This document shows positions 1 through 5,858 of a stretch of 5,877 nt of DNA, one piece after another. The DNA lies in contig DFIZ01000046.1 of NCBI GenBank assembly GCA_002372855.1, positions 40,061-45,937 of the forward strand. The letters run 5' to 3'. This DNA comes from Bacteroidales bacterium UBA3684. GTDB taxonomy: Bacteria > Bacteroidota > Bacteroidia > Bacteroidales > P3. The notes below the pieces were generated by a model, which was not told where the DNA came from, searched no databases, and saw only the letters and a program-made list of their open reading frames with translations. A program made the translations under genes and the position numbers. How positions within the stretch are numbered: position 1 is the stretch's first letter; each line of letters begins with the position of its first letter.

Positions 1-1713
1 TCCCTGTTCGGGATTCTGCATGACGCTTTGGCCGAAGGCGAGGGTGCGGTCGTCGAAGCCCAGCCAGTCGACGATGGAGGGAAGGAGGTCGGTCTGCTGG
101 ACGATGCGTTGCGACACACGGCCCTGGGGGTTGCGGGCGTCGAAGACGACCATGGGGATGCGGTACCAGCCGTCGTAGCCGTGGTACTCGGGCGTGATGC
201 CGGGGCCGCTGTGGTCGGCGGTGATGATGAAGATGGTGTTGGAGAACCAGGGTTGGCGGCGGGCCTCGTCGAAGAACTTGCGGAGGGCGTTGTCCATGTA
301 TTCCACGCACTTGAGGATGGGGTGGGGGCCTTCGACGAAACGGTCCTTGTATTGGTCGGGGAGGGGGAAGGGGTCGTGGCTGGTGACGGTGAAGACGGTG
401 GTGAGGAAGGGCTGGCGGAAGGTGTTGGTGCGGCGCACGACGTATTGCAGGAAGGGTTTGTCGTAGATGCCCCACACGCCGTCGAAGTCCTCCGGACGGC
501 TCTTGGGGTCGGCCTCGAACTCGTTCTTGCCGAGGTATTCCTTGTAGCCGATGCGTTGGCATACCTTGTCGAAGTCCATCACGCCGTTGTGGCTGCCGTG
601 GAAGAAAGCGGTGTGGTAGCCGTGGCGGTTGAGTACGGTGGGAATGCCCTGGATGCTGTCGTTGCGATAGGTGCTGTTGACGAAGGGGACGTACATCCAG
701 GTGGGGATGCCGGTGTTGATGGCGGTGATGCCCTCGATGGAACGTTTGCCGTTGGAACGGCCCTGATATACGGTGCTATAGCGCGCCAGCGAGTCGAGGA
801 AGGGGGTGCGGGTGTCGGCGCCGGGTTGGTGGTTGTAGATGCCGCTGTATTCCTGTCCGAAGCTTTCCACGATGATGAGCACCACGTTGGGCGGCAGGGT
901 GCGGAGGCTGTCGGGGGTGGTGTCGAGCACGGGGGCCGTCTTGGCAGCCAGGGGGATGTTTTCGGGGGAGAAGAGTTGGTCGGCGGTGCGCTGGGGCATG
1001 TATTTGTGCCGCTCCAGCTGCGGGCGCATGAGGGTGCGGACGATGTTGTAGCCGCTGTTGCTCACCAGGGGTATGTTCTTCGGCTGGCAGTAGCGGGTGG
1101 CGTCCTCGGGCTGGATGAAGGAGCCGAAGCCGCCGCGCATGAGGAACCACACCACGAGCAGTCCGGCGCCAAGGCCGATCAGCTCGTTGGCCATCACGGT
1201 GTTGGGGTTGCGCTTGGCGAGGCGTATGCGATGGTTGACGACGAAGAAGGCCACGATTATGAGGATGCCGAAGACGAAGGCGTACCAATAGTTCACCATG
1301 AAGTGGGGTATCATCTTGTCCATCGGGCCGCTGTTGCCGAGGTAGGCGAAGATTTCGTTGGAGAGCATGTGGTAGGTGTACTGGTAGTAGGCCGAGTCGG
1401 CGGCACGTGCCACCAAAAGGAACAGCACCGGAAGCACGTAGAGCACCTCGGTGAGGATCCGGTACCACCGTTGCCAACGGGCTTTGGTGGGCAGCAGCAT
1501 CAGCAGGGCGAATGGCGCCAGCACCATGCAGACCGTTGCCAGTCCGAACACCAGGTTGCCCCCAATCACCCCGGCCCATTCGCCGAAGGTCTCGAGGTGG
1601 AAGATATGACTGTTGGCGGCATGGAAGAGTATCTGCATGGCCTCCAGCGCGCCGAATGCAAGCAGCAGCTTGTACAGCAGGTAGATGTATGTGTTATGCG
1701 CTTTCTTTTTCAT
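1..1713 (-). CDS. LTA synthase-family membrane phospho-head-group transferase (sulfatase fold), C-terminus cut by window edge
   Basis: The window holds the first 571 residues; the reading frame is still open at base 1. The N-terminus starts MKKK and is followed by about five hydrophobic segments (near residues 9-30, 48-74, 85-104, 139-160 and 176-192). A linker leads to a periplasmic sulfatase/alkaline-phosphatase-fold domain from about residue 275. This is the layout of LtaS-type enzymes, which move phosphoglycerol or a similar group from a lipid to an acceptor. Candidate active-site residues are Glu283 (in IVESFG), Ser325 (in NGKRSIEG, at the position of the LtaS catalytic Thr), His446 (in TSHDPF) and Asp500-His501 (in TADHSG). 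WGIYD at 414-418 is also typical. The start is fixed: an in-frame TGA lies two codons upstream (1719-1717), and the next Met is residue 26. The gene is last in the visible operon, 33 nt after the gldB-like gene. Family assignment is firm. The substrate is unknown, since Bacteroidota are not known to make lipoteichoic acid. A phosphoethanolamine or phosphoglycerol transferase acting on glycans or lipids, or a true sulfatase, remain possible. Confidence 0.93.
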   Translation of the reverse strand, partial: MKKKAHNTYIYLLYKLLLAFGALEAMQILFHAANSHIFHLETFGEWAGVIGGNLVFGLATVCMVLAPFALLMLLPTKARWQRWYRILTEVLYVLPVLFLLVARAADSAYYQYTYHMLSNEIFAYLGNSGPMDKMIPHFMVNYWYAFVFGILIIVAFFVVNHRIRLAKRNPNTVMANELIGLGAGLLVVWFLMRGGFGSFIQPEDATRYCQPKNIPLVSNSGYNIVRTLMRPQLERHKYMPQRTADQLFSPENIPLAAKTAPVLDTTPDSLRTLPPNVVLIIVESFGQEYSGIYNHQPGADTRTPFLDSLARYSTVYQGRSNGKRSIEGITAINTGIPTWMYVPFVNSTYRNDSIQGIPTVLNRHGYHTAFFHGSHNGVMDFDKVCQRIGYKEYLGKNEFEADPKSRPEDFDGVWGIYDKPFLQYVVRRTNTFRQPFLTTVFTVTSHDPFPLPDQYKDRFVEGPHPILKCVEYMDNALRKFFDEARRQPWFSNTIFIITADHSGPGITPEYHGYDGWYRIPMVVFDARNPQGRVSQRIVQQTDLLPSIVDWLGFDDRTLAFGQSVMQNPEQG

Positions 1714-1738
1714 GACTCATGACTCTTAACTCATAACT
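1711..1738 (-). repeat. Four tandem 7-bp repeats (AGTYATG type) that include a start codon
   Basis: Read on the minus strand, the units are AGTTATG, AGTTAAG, AGTCATG and AGTCATG, with no bases between them. They fill most of the 33-nt spacer between the gldB-like stop and the next gene. The ATG of the last unit is the start codon of the LTA synthase-like gene. ATGs in the other units are out of its frame. The one at 1734 meets a stop after two codons (ATG AGT TAA). The one at 1720 opens an 8-codon frame (MSHEKESA) that ends at 1694 inside the gene. From memory, similar heptamer strings are scattered in intergenic DNA of many Bacteroidota, and their spurious translations contain peptides like SYELRVMS. 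That is recollection, not a search result. Confidence 0.85.
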
Positions 1739-1746
1739 TTTGGCTT

Positions 1747-2682
1747 TCAGGGACGCCAGCCGGAGGTTTCCAGTATCTTGCGGCTGTCGGTGTCGGCGAA
1801 GAGCTCGCTCACCGACACTCCGGTCTTTTTCATGTATTGTCTCACAATCTGCCATCCAAGCCAGGCGTTGGTGCGAGGGGCCGACCCTTCGCCGAAGGCG
1901 TTGGTCTTGGGGGCGTCGTCGACCATGTTGTTCAGCTGCGTCATGTCGCTGCTGAAGAGCACCTTGTTCTGTATCAGCCATCCCCACACGTTCTCGGCGT
2001 TCTCCTGCATCCAGTCCAGCTGGGACTTGCTGTAGCGGAGCTTGACGGTGTCGGGGGTCGACGGCAGCACCTGGTCGAGGAAATAGAGTGTTTTGCCCTC
2101 GGCGATGGCGTAGTCCAGGAAGGTCAGGTCGCCGTCGGGCAGGGCGATAAGGCTCCGGGCGGCATCGGCCATGACGTCGGAGGCTATGTATTCGCGACGG
2201 CAGAGGCGTGTGATATAGTTCGGCAGGCCGAAGCGTTGCATCTCCTCCACGTGGCCAAGGGTGTAATTGTCGATGCTGATGGCCATGTCGGTGAGGTTGC
2301 CAAAGACGCGGTTGGGGTAGTTGCCGAGGTCGGCGGTGACAAGGGTGTAGAAGTTTTGGACGTTCATTTCGGGGCAGAGCTCGCGGGCGCGTGCCATGGC
2401 GTCGCCCAGTTCCTGCTCGAGCCACGAGAGGTCGTGGTACAGGCTGTCGGTGACGGTGTAGATGCGCTGCACCATGGGGTCGTTCACAAAGTCGTCGAGG
2501 GCGGCCATGAAGGCTGGGTCGTCGGGATTGTAGTTAAGCAGCGGCGTCTGGAAGTCGGCGGCGTTGCCTTGATGCGCAAAGAGAAACTGCTCAAAACGAA
2601 GCAGCTTCACGGGTTCGGCCTTGTGTCCACAGCCCGAAAAAGCCAGCATTGCCGGCAACAGGAATAATAGGTATCGTTTCAT
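1747..2682 (-). CDS. gldB: GldB-like lipoprotein (gliding motility lipoprotein GldB family)
   Basis: The product has 311 residues and a lipoprotein signal peptide: MKRYLLFLLPAMLAF followed by SGC, with lipidation predicted at Cys18. After the Cys comes GHKAEP, which lacks an obvious acidic surface-export signal, so a periplasm-facing anchor is more likely (inference). Family-typical blocks are ISIDNYTLG (135-143), RREYIASD (162-169), GKTLYFLDQVLPSTPD (196-211), the Trp-rich stretch around 223-236 and LGWQIVRQYM (275-284). Length fits the family. In Flavobacterium johnsoniae GldB is needed for gliding, but homologues are common in non-gliding Bacteroidota, where the role is unclear. No zinc-protease HExxH motif is visible. 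The start codon overlaps the upstream glycosyltransferase stop by one base (TAATG), which suggests translational coupling. No Shine-Dalgarno is visible, as is usual in this phylum. The symbol denotes family homology, not proven motility function. Confidence 0.9.
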   Translation of the reverse strand: MKRYLLFLLPAMLAFSGCGHKAEPVKLLRFEQFLFAHQGNAADFQTPLLNYNPDDPAFMAALDDFVNDPMVQRIYTVTDSLYHDLSWLEQELGDAMARARELCPEMNVQNFYTLVTADLGNYPNRVFGNLTDMAISIDNYTLGHVEEMQRFGLPNYITRLCRREYIASDVMADAARSLIALPDGDLTFLDYAIAEGKTLYFLDQVLPSTPDTVKLRYSKSQLDWMQENAENVWGWLIQNKVLFSSDMTQLNNMVDDAPKTNAFGEGSAPRTNAWLGWQIVRQYMKKTGVSVSELFADTDSRKILETSGWRP

Positions 2683-2684
2683 TA
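2680..2684 (-). other. TAATG stop/start overlap between glycosyltransferase and gldB-like genes
   Basis: On the minus strand the TAA stop (2684-2682) shares its last A with the ATG start (2682-2680). There is no purine-rich ribosome-binding site in the preceding bases (ACTGACCAACTAATG). Ribosomes finishing the glycosyltransferase probably restart here, tying the output of the two proteins together. Confidence 0.8.
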
Positions 2685-3698
2685 GTTGGTCAGTTTGAAG
2701 TATTTCTGCAGTACCAGCAGTCCGATGTAGCGCTCGCGTCGCAGGTCGCGGAACTGGTTCACATACTCGTTTGCGCGTCGGGCCATCTCCTTGGCCTCCT
2801 TGGGATGGGCGCTGTAGTAGTCGAGCTGGCTCTCCAGGTCGCTGTAGTCGTCTTTCACCTCGATGTAGTGCACACCGGGCTCAAGCCGTTCCTCCATGAA
2901 CCACGATTCGCACGTGGGCCGTGGCATGACGGCCAGCGACTGGCTCGACATCACCCATCGCAGGTTCGACGCCACGTCGTTGCCCTCGAGGGCCATGATG
3001 TAGCGGTAGTCCAGATGCTCGTAGAGCGAGAGGCGCGGTGCCGCATTGCCCGAGTTGGGAATCTTCTCCTCGGCGAAAGGGCTTCCGCCCGAAAGGGTGT
3101 TGGCCACGTCAACGCGCGGGTTGCCGGCGAAGGTGTTGCAGAACAATAGCCTGTTGGGGCGCTGGCCTATGTATCCGCGGAAGATGGCACGGTCGGCTTT
3201 CGACTCGAAGGGCCGCCGGTCGCGCAGGAAGACGTAGTGGCGGCATTTATCCAGTTTCAACAGCACGCTGTTGCTGTTGTCCTCGTGCCCTGCGGCGTGG
3301 AGGTCGTTTTTCAGGCTGCGGCTTTTGACGATGGAGGGGTAGGGCGGTATGTCGCGCACATCGCCGAAGACGTAGTTCCACCTCAGCTCCGGGTCGAACC
3401 ACTGCAGCAGCTCGCGGCTGTCGTAGTAGTAGGTGCTGCCATGGTTGCGTTTCCGGAGGCCGCCGATGGCCTGGGCGCCGGGGCCCAGGTTGCGGTGCTC
3501 GTTGAAGCGGCAGTAGTAGTCCACGCGGTCCTGCACATAGTCTTCGTCGTACAGCTTGCGGCAGGCTTCCAGTTCGCCCTCCAGCCGGAGGCGGAAAAAG
3601 CTGTCGGGAAGTAAATCTCTAAAGCCGGCTTTGAGGTAGTAGCCGGCTTTAGAGTTCTTGCCGCTGTGCAAGATGTAGCCTATGGTTGCGTTGGCCAT
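2682..3698 (-). CDS. Family 90 (CAP10-type) glycosyltransferase, 'lipopolysaccharide A protein'-like
   Basis: The product has 338 residues, with no signal peptide or membrane segment, so it is likely cytosolic or membrane-associated. Motifs typical of the GT90/CAP10 family appear in order: GSTYYYDSRELLQW (87-100), FGDVRDIPPYPSIVKSR (111-127), AIFRGYIG (171-178), LYEHLDYRYIMALEGND (225-241), ASNLRWVMSSQSLAVMP (243-259), ESWFMEERLEPGVHYIEV (264-281) and DDYSDLE (283-289). The EGND...SNLRWVM block is the usual nucleotide-sugar-binding part of the fold. Relatives include fungal CAP10 capsule proteins, animal protein O-glucosyltransferases and bacterial LpsA-type LPS-core transferases. A role in adding a sugar to LPS or another surface glycan is inferred; donor and acceptor cannot be read from the sequence. 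The start lies 6 nt after the DUF349 stop and no Shine-Dalgarno is visible. A perfect 14-bp inverted repeat lies within codons 15-27. Confidence 0.93.
   Translation of the reverse strand: MANATIGYILHSGKNSKAGYYLKAGFRDLLPDSFFRLRLEGELEACRKLYDEDYVQDRVDYYCRFNEHRNLGPGAQAIGGLRKRNHGSTYYYDSRELLQWFDPELRWNYVFGDVRDIPPYPSIVKSRSLKNDLHAAGHEDNSNSVLLKLDKCRHYVFLRDRRPFESKADRAIFRGYIGQRPNRLLFCNTFAGNPRVDVANTLSGGSPFAEEKIPNSGNAAPRLSLYEHLDYRYIMALEGNDVASNLRWVMSSQSLAVMPRPTCESWFMEERLEPGVHYIEVKDDYSDLESQLDYYSAHPKEAKEMARRANEYVNQFRDLRRERYIGLLVLQKYFKLTN
3617..3654. repeat. Perfect 14-bp inverted repeat, 10-nt loop, inside the glycosyltransferase gene
   Basis: The arms are CTCTAAAGCCGGCT (3617-3630) and AGCCGGCTTTAGAG (3641-3654), separated by 10 nt. 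Both arms contain the 8-bp palindrome AGCCGGCT. The left arm plus two loop bases also forms the 12-bp palindrome AAAGCCGGCTTT. In the mRNA the hairpin begins 44 nt after the start of the glycosyltransferase ORF. It encodes the near-repeat KAGYYLKAGF. No U-run follows on either strand, so it is not an intrinsic terminator. It could affect translation or mRNA processing, or be a by-product of the repeated KAG(Y/F) peptide. Confidence 0.85.
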
Positions 3699-3704
3699 GA
3701 GGGC

Positions 3705-5654
3705 TTATTGTTCGTTTTCGTTCTTTTCCTCTTTCTCGGCCTTCTCGGCTTCGTTGAGGATGCGGAGCTTGGCCTGCATCAGCGCAATCTGCTGGCGGGC
3801 GCCCTGCATCTTCTTCTCGAACTCCTGCTTCAGGAGGTCGGCCTGTTTGCTCGAGGCCAGGAATCCCAGGTTGTTCTCCCACAGGGCCAGGTCGCTGCGC
3901 AGTTTCTCAATCTTGTCCTGCAGCTCCTGACGCTCGTTGTTGACGAACTTGCGGGCGTCGCTTCCGGCGTTGCGGATACGCTCGCGGAAGGCGGTCTCTT
4001 CGGCCTCGCGGGCGCTGATTTTCAGCTGCTCGAATATGCGGTCGATTTCGCCGCGGAATTCCTTCTGGAGACGCTCTTTCTCGGCCATGGGCACGAAGCC
4101 CACCTCGGCCCAGCGGCGCTGGAACTCCTTGATGGCGGCCAGGTTCTCCTCGCGGTCGTCGCCGAACTGGTGAGCCTTCAACTCGGCGATGATGGCCTCC
4201 TTGGCGGCCAGGTTCTCGCTCTCCGAGCTGCGGCGCTCGGCGAAGAACTCGCCCTTCTTGGCGAAGAATTCGTCGCAGGCCTTGCGGAAGCGCTGCCACA
4301 CCTTTTCGCTCACCTTGCGGCTGGTGGAGCCGATGCTCTTCCATTCCTGCTGCAGCTGGAGCAGCTCCTCGGTGGCGTGCTTCCAATCCTCGCGCTTGGC
4401 GATGGCTTCGGCCTTGAGGCAGAGGTCCACCTTCTTCTGGTAGTTGGCCTCCTGCTCGTCGCGGATGGCGCCGAAGTATTCCTTCTTTTCGCTGTAGTGC
4501 TTGTCGATCATGCCCTTGAACTTGGTCCAAATCTCCTCGTTCACCTCGCGGGGCACGGGGCCGATGGTCTTCCACACCTTCAGCAGCTCGTCGAGGGCAT
4601 TGGTGGTGTCGTTCCACTCTTTGGTGGTTTCGGGACGCTTCTCGGTCAGCTCGGCGGCCTTGTCGATGAGGGCCTGCTTGGCCAGCAGGTTATTGTCCAG
4701 CTCTTCCTTGCGCTGGTCGTAGTATTCCTTGCGGCGCTCGTCGATCTGGTTGGCGGCGTTGCAGAAACGCTGCCAGATGTCCTCGTTCTGCTCCGTGGGC
4801 ACGGGACCGATTTCCTTCCAGCGGGCACGCAGGTCCTGCAGGCCCTTGAAGGCTTTGGTCACCGAGGGCTCCATGATGAGCTCTTCGGCGCTCTCGCAGA
4901 GTTTTATCTTTTCCTCGAGGTTGCGCTTCTGGTCGAGGGCGCGGAGCTCGCGGTTGATTTTCAGTTTGTTGAAGAATTGTTCAATCTGGAAGTGGTAGTT
5001 CTGCCAGAGGTCGTTCATCTGCTCGCGGGGCACCTCGCCGATGGCTTTCCAGCGCTCCTGGATGTTGTTGAACTTGTCCATGGCGGTGCGCACCTGCTCC
5101 TCGTCGGAGTCGATAAGTTGGCGCATCTCCTCGATGAGGGCCTGTTTGGCCTCGAGGTTGCGTTTCTTCTGCTGCTCGAGGTCGTCGAGGTATTTCTGCC
5201 GCGCGGCGCGGTACTGGTCGTGCAGGCGGTGCATCTCCTCGGCCACGGCGTCGTTCTCGTACTGGTAGTCGTCCTTGTTGCCTCCCTCGGCGATGAATTT
5301 TTCGAAGGCGGCGTTCTGCACCTCGCGGTTCAGCTCGTTGAAACGGGTGCGGATGGCGGCGGCGCGGTTCTTGATTTTCTGTACATCCTGACCCATCAGT
5401 TCTTTCATGGCCTCGACCAGCTCCTCGCGGGTGCAGGCGCTGTAGTCGGGTTCGGGTTCAGGCTCGACTTCGGCTTCGGGAGCTGCAGCCTCTTGCGGTT
5501 GCTCGGCGTTGGCGGGCTCTTCCTTAGCCTCGGCGACAGGGGTTTCCGTCGTCTCGGGGGTGGCGTTAGGGGTTTCGGCTGCCTCGGCGGCAACGTTCTC
5601 AGTGTTCGGCAGGGCCTCTTCGGGGGCGTTCTGCAGGTTGTTGGTCTCTTCCAT
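3705..5654 (-). CDS. DUF349 repeat protein, five repeats, acidic N-terminal tail and C-terminal coiled coil
   Basis: The product has 649 residues and no signal peptide or membrane segment, so it is predicted cytosolic. Residues 1-70 are a low-complexity Glu/Ala/Pro/Thr tail. Five helical DUF349 repeats follow, each marked by a W-K-x-I-G-P-V-P-like core with Trp at 202, 279, 361, 438 and 515 (spacing 77, 82, 77, 77). Each core is followed by an (E)xxWxxF-type helix. Repeats 2 and 3 have the fullest core (IGPVP). Repeat 4 has IGSTS and repeat 5 has WAEVGFVP and lacks the second Trp. Residues 565-645 are Lys/Glu/Gln-rich and probably a coiled coil. The molecular function of DUF349 proteins is not established; the family is common in Bacteroidota. 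This is the first gene of the operon, directly behind the promoter at 5773-5741. The start MEETNN is the first in-frame ATG after an AT-rich leader, with no Shine-Dalgarno. The family assignment is firm; the role is unknown. Confidence 0.95.
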   Translation of the reverse strand: MEETNNLQNAPEEALPNTENVAAEAAETPNATPETTETPVAEAKEEPANAEQPQEAAAPEAEVEPEPEPDYSACTREELVEAMKELMGQDVQKIKNRAAAIRTRFNELNREVQNAAFEKFIAEGGNKDDYQYENDAVAEEMHRLHDQYRAARQKYLDDLEQQKKRNLEAKQALIEEMRQLIDSDEEQVRTAMDKFNNIQERWKAIGEVPREQMNDLWQNYHFQIEQFFNKLKINRELRALDQKRNLEEKIKLCESAEELIMEPSVTKAFKGLQDLRARWKEIGPVPTEQNEDIWQRFCNAANQIDERRKEYYDQRKEELDNNLLAKQALIDKAAELTEKRPETTKEWNDTTNALDELLKVWKTIGPVPREVNEEIWTKFKGMIDKHYSEKKEYFGAIRDEQEANYQKKVDLCLKAEAIAKREDWKHATEELLQLQQEWKSIGSTSRKVSEKVWQRFRKACDEFFAKKGEFFAERRSSESENLAAKEAIIAELKAHQFGDDREENLAAIKEFQRRWAEVGFVPMAEKERLQKEFRGEIDRIFEQLKISAREAEETAFRERIRNAGSDARKFVNNERQELQDKIEKLRSDLALWENNLGFLASSKQADLLKQEFEKKMQGARQQIALMQAKLRILNEAEKAEKEEKNENEQ

Positions 5655-5735
5655 CTTGATGGTTTTTTGTTTGTAGAACTACTTATATAATAATAAGTTA
5701 AAGGTTTAAAACTCGCGCTTTCCCTTTGGGAGAGC
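5655..5735 (-). promoter_or_regulatory. AT-rich 5' leader of the DUF349 operon with two small hairpins
   Basis: If transcription starts just downstream of the -7 element, the leader is about 80 nt. It contains TCCC-AAA-GGGA (5731-5721), a 4-bp stem, and ACTTAT-TATTAT-ATAAGT (5698-5681), a 6-bp AT-only-loop stem. The last 20 bases before the ATG are A-rich (ACAAAAAACCATCAAG) without a GGAGG-like site, consistent with Bacteroidota initiation at unstructured A-rich leaders. I see no riboswitch or upstream reading frame. The hairpins are weak and may be chance. Confidence 0.45.
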
Positions 5736-5740
5736 AAATG

Positions 5741-5773
5741 CAAAGATACACTTTTTTTTTGAATGAGCGCAAA
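5741..5773 (-). promoter_or_regulatory. Bacteroidota-type sigma-A promoter for the operon
   Basis: The minus strand has TATCTTTG (5748-5741), an exact match to the TAnnTTTG -7 element described for Bacteroides. It is preceded by TTTG (5773-5770) as the -33 element, with 21 bp between, including a run of nine A. TATCTTTGCA in this form is common ahead of Bacteroidota genes. The start site is inferred to lie a few bases downstream, near 5735. No other match of this quality was noticed in the genes' short junctions, which supports one transcript for all four genes. Confidence 0.75.
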
Positions 5774-5780
5774 AATTATT

Positions 5781-5812
5781 TCTTTTCCCCCGTTCTTCCC
5801 CTGTTCTTCCCC
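5781..5812 (-). repeat. 11-bp-period purine repeat upstream of the promoter
   Basis: On the plus strand GTTCTTCCCC occurs at 5792-5801 and again at 5803-5812, exactly 11 bp apart. A weaker copy, TCTTTTCCCC, lies at 5781-5790 in the same phase with three mismatches. The period is about one helical turn, as tandem protein-binding sites often have, and the block ends about 8 bp upstream of the -33 element. Function is not known. Confidence 0.6.
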
Positions 5813-5824
5813 CTTCGCGACCCC
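5787..5824 (-). other. Predicted G-quadruplex motif upstream of the promoter
   Basis: The minus strand has four runs of at least four G: 5824-5821, 5813-5809, 5801-5798 and 5791-5787. The linkers are 7, 7 and 6 nt, which fits the standard G(3+)N(1-7) pattern. Further G-runs lie just upstream (5842-5840 and 5838-5833). The complementary strand is nearly all pyrimidine. Whether it folds, or matters for transcription, is not shown by sequence alone. Confidence 0.55.
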
Positions 5825-5858
5825 GTGCCTAGCCCCCCTCCCAACGGGGTCAGACACC
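5819..5858. repeat. GC-rich inverted repeat with overlapping near-palindrome (REP-like)
   Basis: GACCCCGT (5819-5826) and ACGGGGTC (5844-5851) form a perfect 8-bp stem around a 17-nt loop. The right arm overlaps GGGGTCAGACACC (5846-5858), a 13-bp palindrome with one mismatch. A short CCGA-T-TCGG follows at 5862-5870. No T-run follows either way, so an intrinsic terminator is unlikely. It resembles extragenic palindromes of the GGGGTCAGACACC sort, but a repeat family cannot be confirmed from one copy. Confidence 0.5.

Noticed and set aside
28..1722. 564-codon open frame on the plus strand opposite the LTA synthase-like gene
   Set aside because: It is codon-aligned with the real gene and is open only because the sense gene avoids TTA, CTA and TCA codons. 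The predicted protein is Val/Gly/Glu/Ala-rich with no recognisable domain, while the minus strand encodes a clear enzyme.
1694..2425. 243-codon minus-strand frame overlapping the gldB-like gene and running through the heptamer repeat
   Set aside because: An Arg/Pro/His-rich out-of-frame shadow. Its tail is merely the translated heptamer repeat, the source of spurious hypothetical proteins.
1837..2667. 276-codon plus-strand frame opposite the gldB-like gene
   Set aside because: It is codon-aligned antisense of a well-supported lipoprotein gene, with biased composition and no domain.
4000..5200. CRISPR-like or tandem DNA repeats suggested by recurring protein motifs
   Set aside because: The recurrence is at the protein level (DUF349 repeats about 77-82 residues apart). 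I saw no matching DNA direct repeats with constant short spacers.
3666..5690. 674-codon open frame on the plus strand spanning the whole DUF349 gene
   Set aside because: Same codon-aligned artefact: sense GAG and AAG become antisense Leu codons, giving an unnatural Leu/Val/Gly-rich product. No family resemblance was seen.
5819..5851. Intrinsic terminator of a gene lying beyond the right edge
   Set aside because: The 8-bp stem has a long 17-nt loop and no T-run follows on either strand.
5405..5857. 150-codon minus-strand frame covering the promoter and the 5' part of the DUF349 gene
   Set aside because: It is out of frame with the DUF349 gene, Pro/Arg/Lys/Ser-rich at the end, and would cross the operon promoter and leader. 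No domain is recognised.
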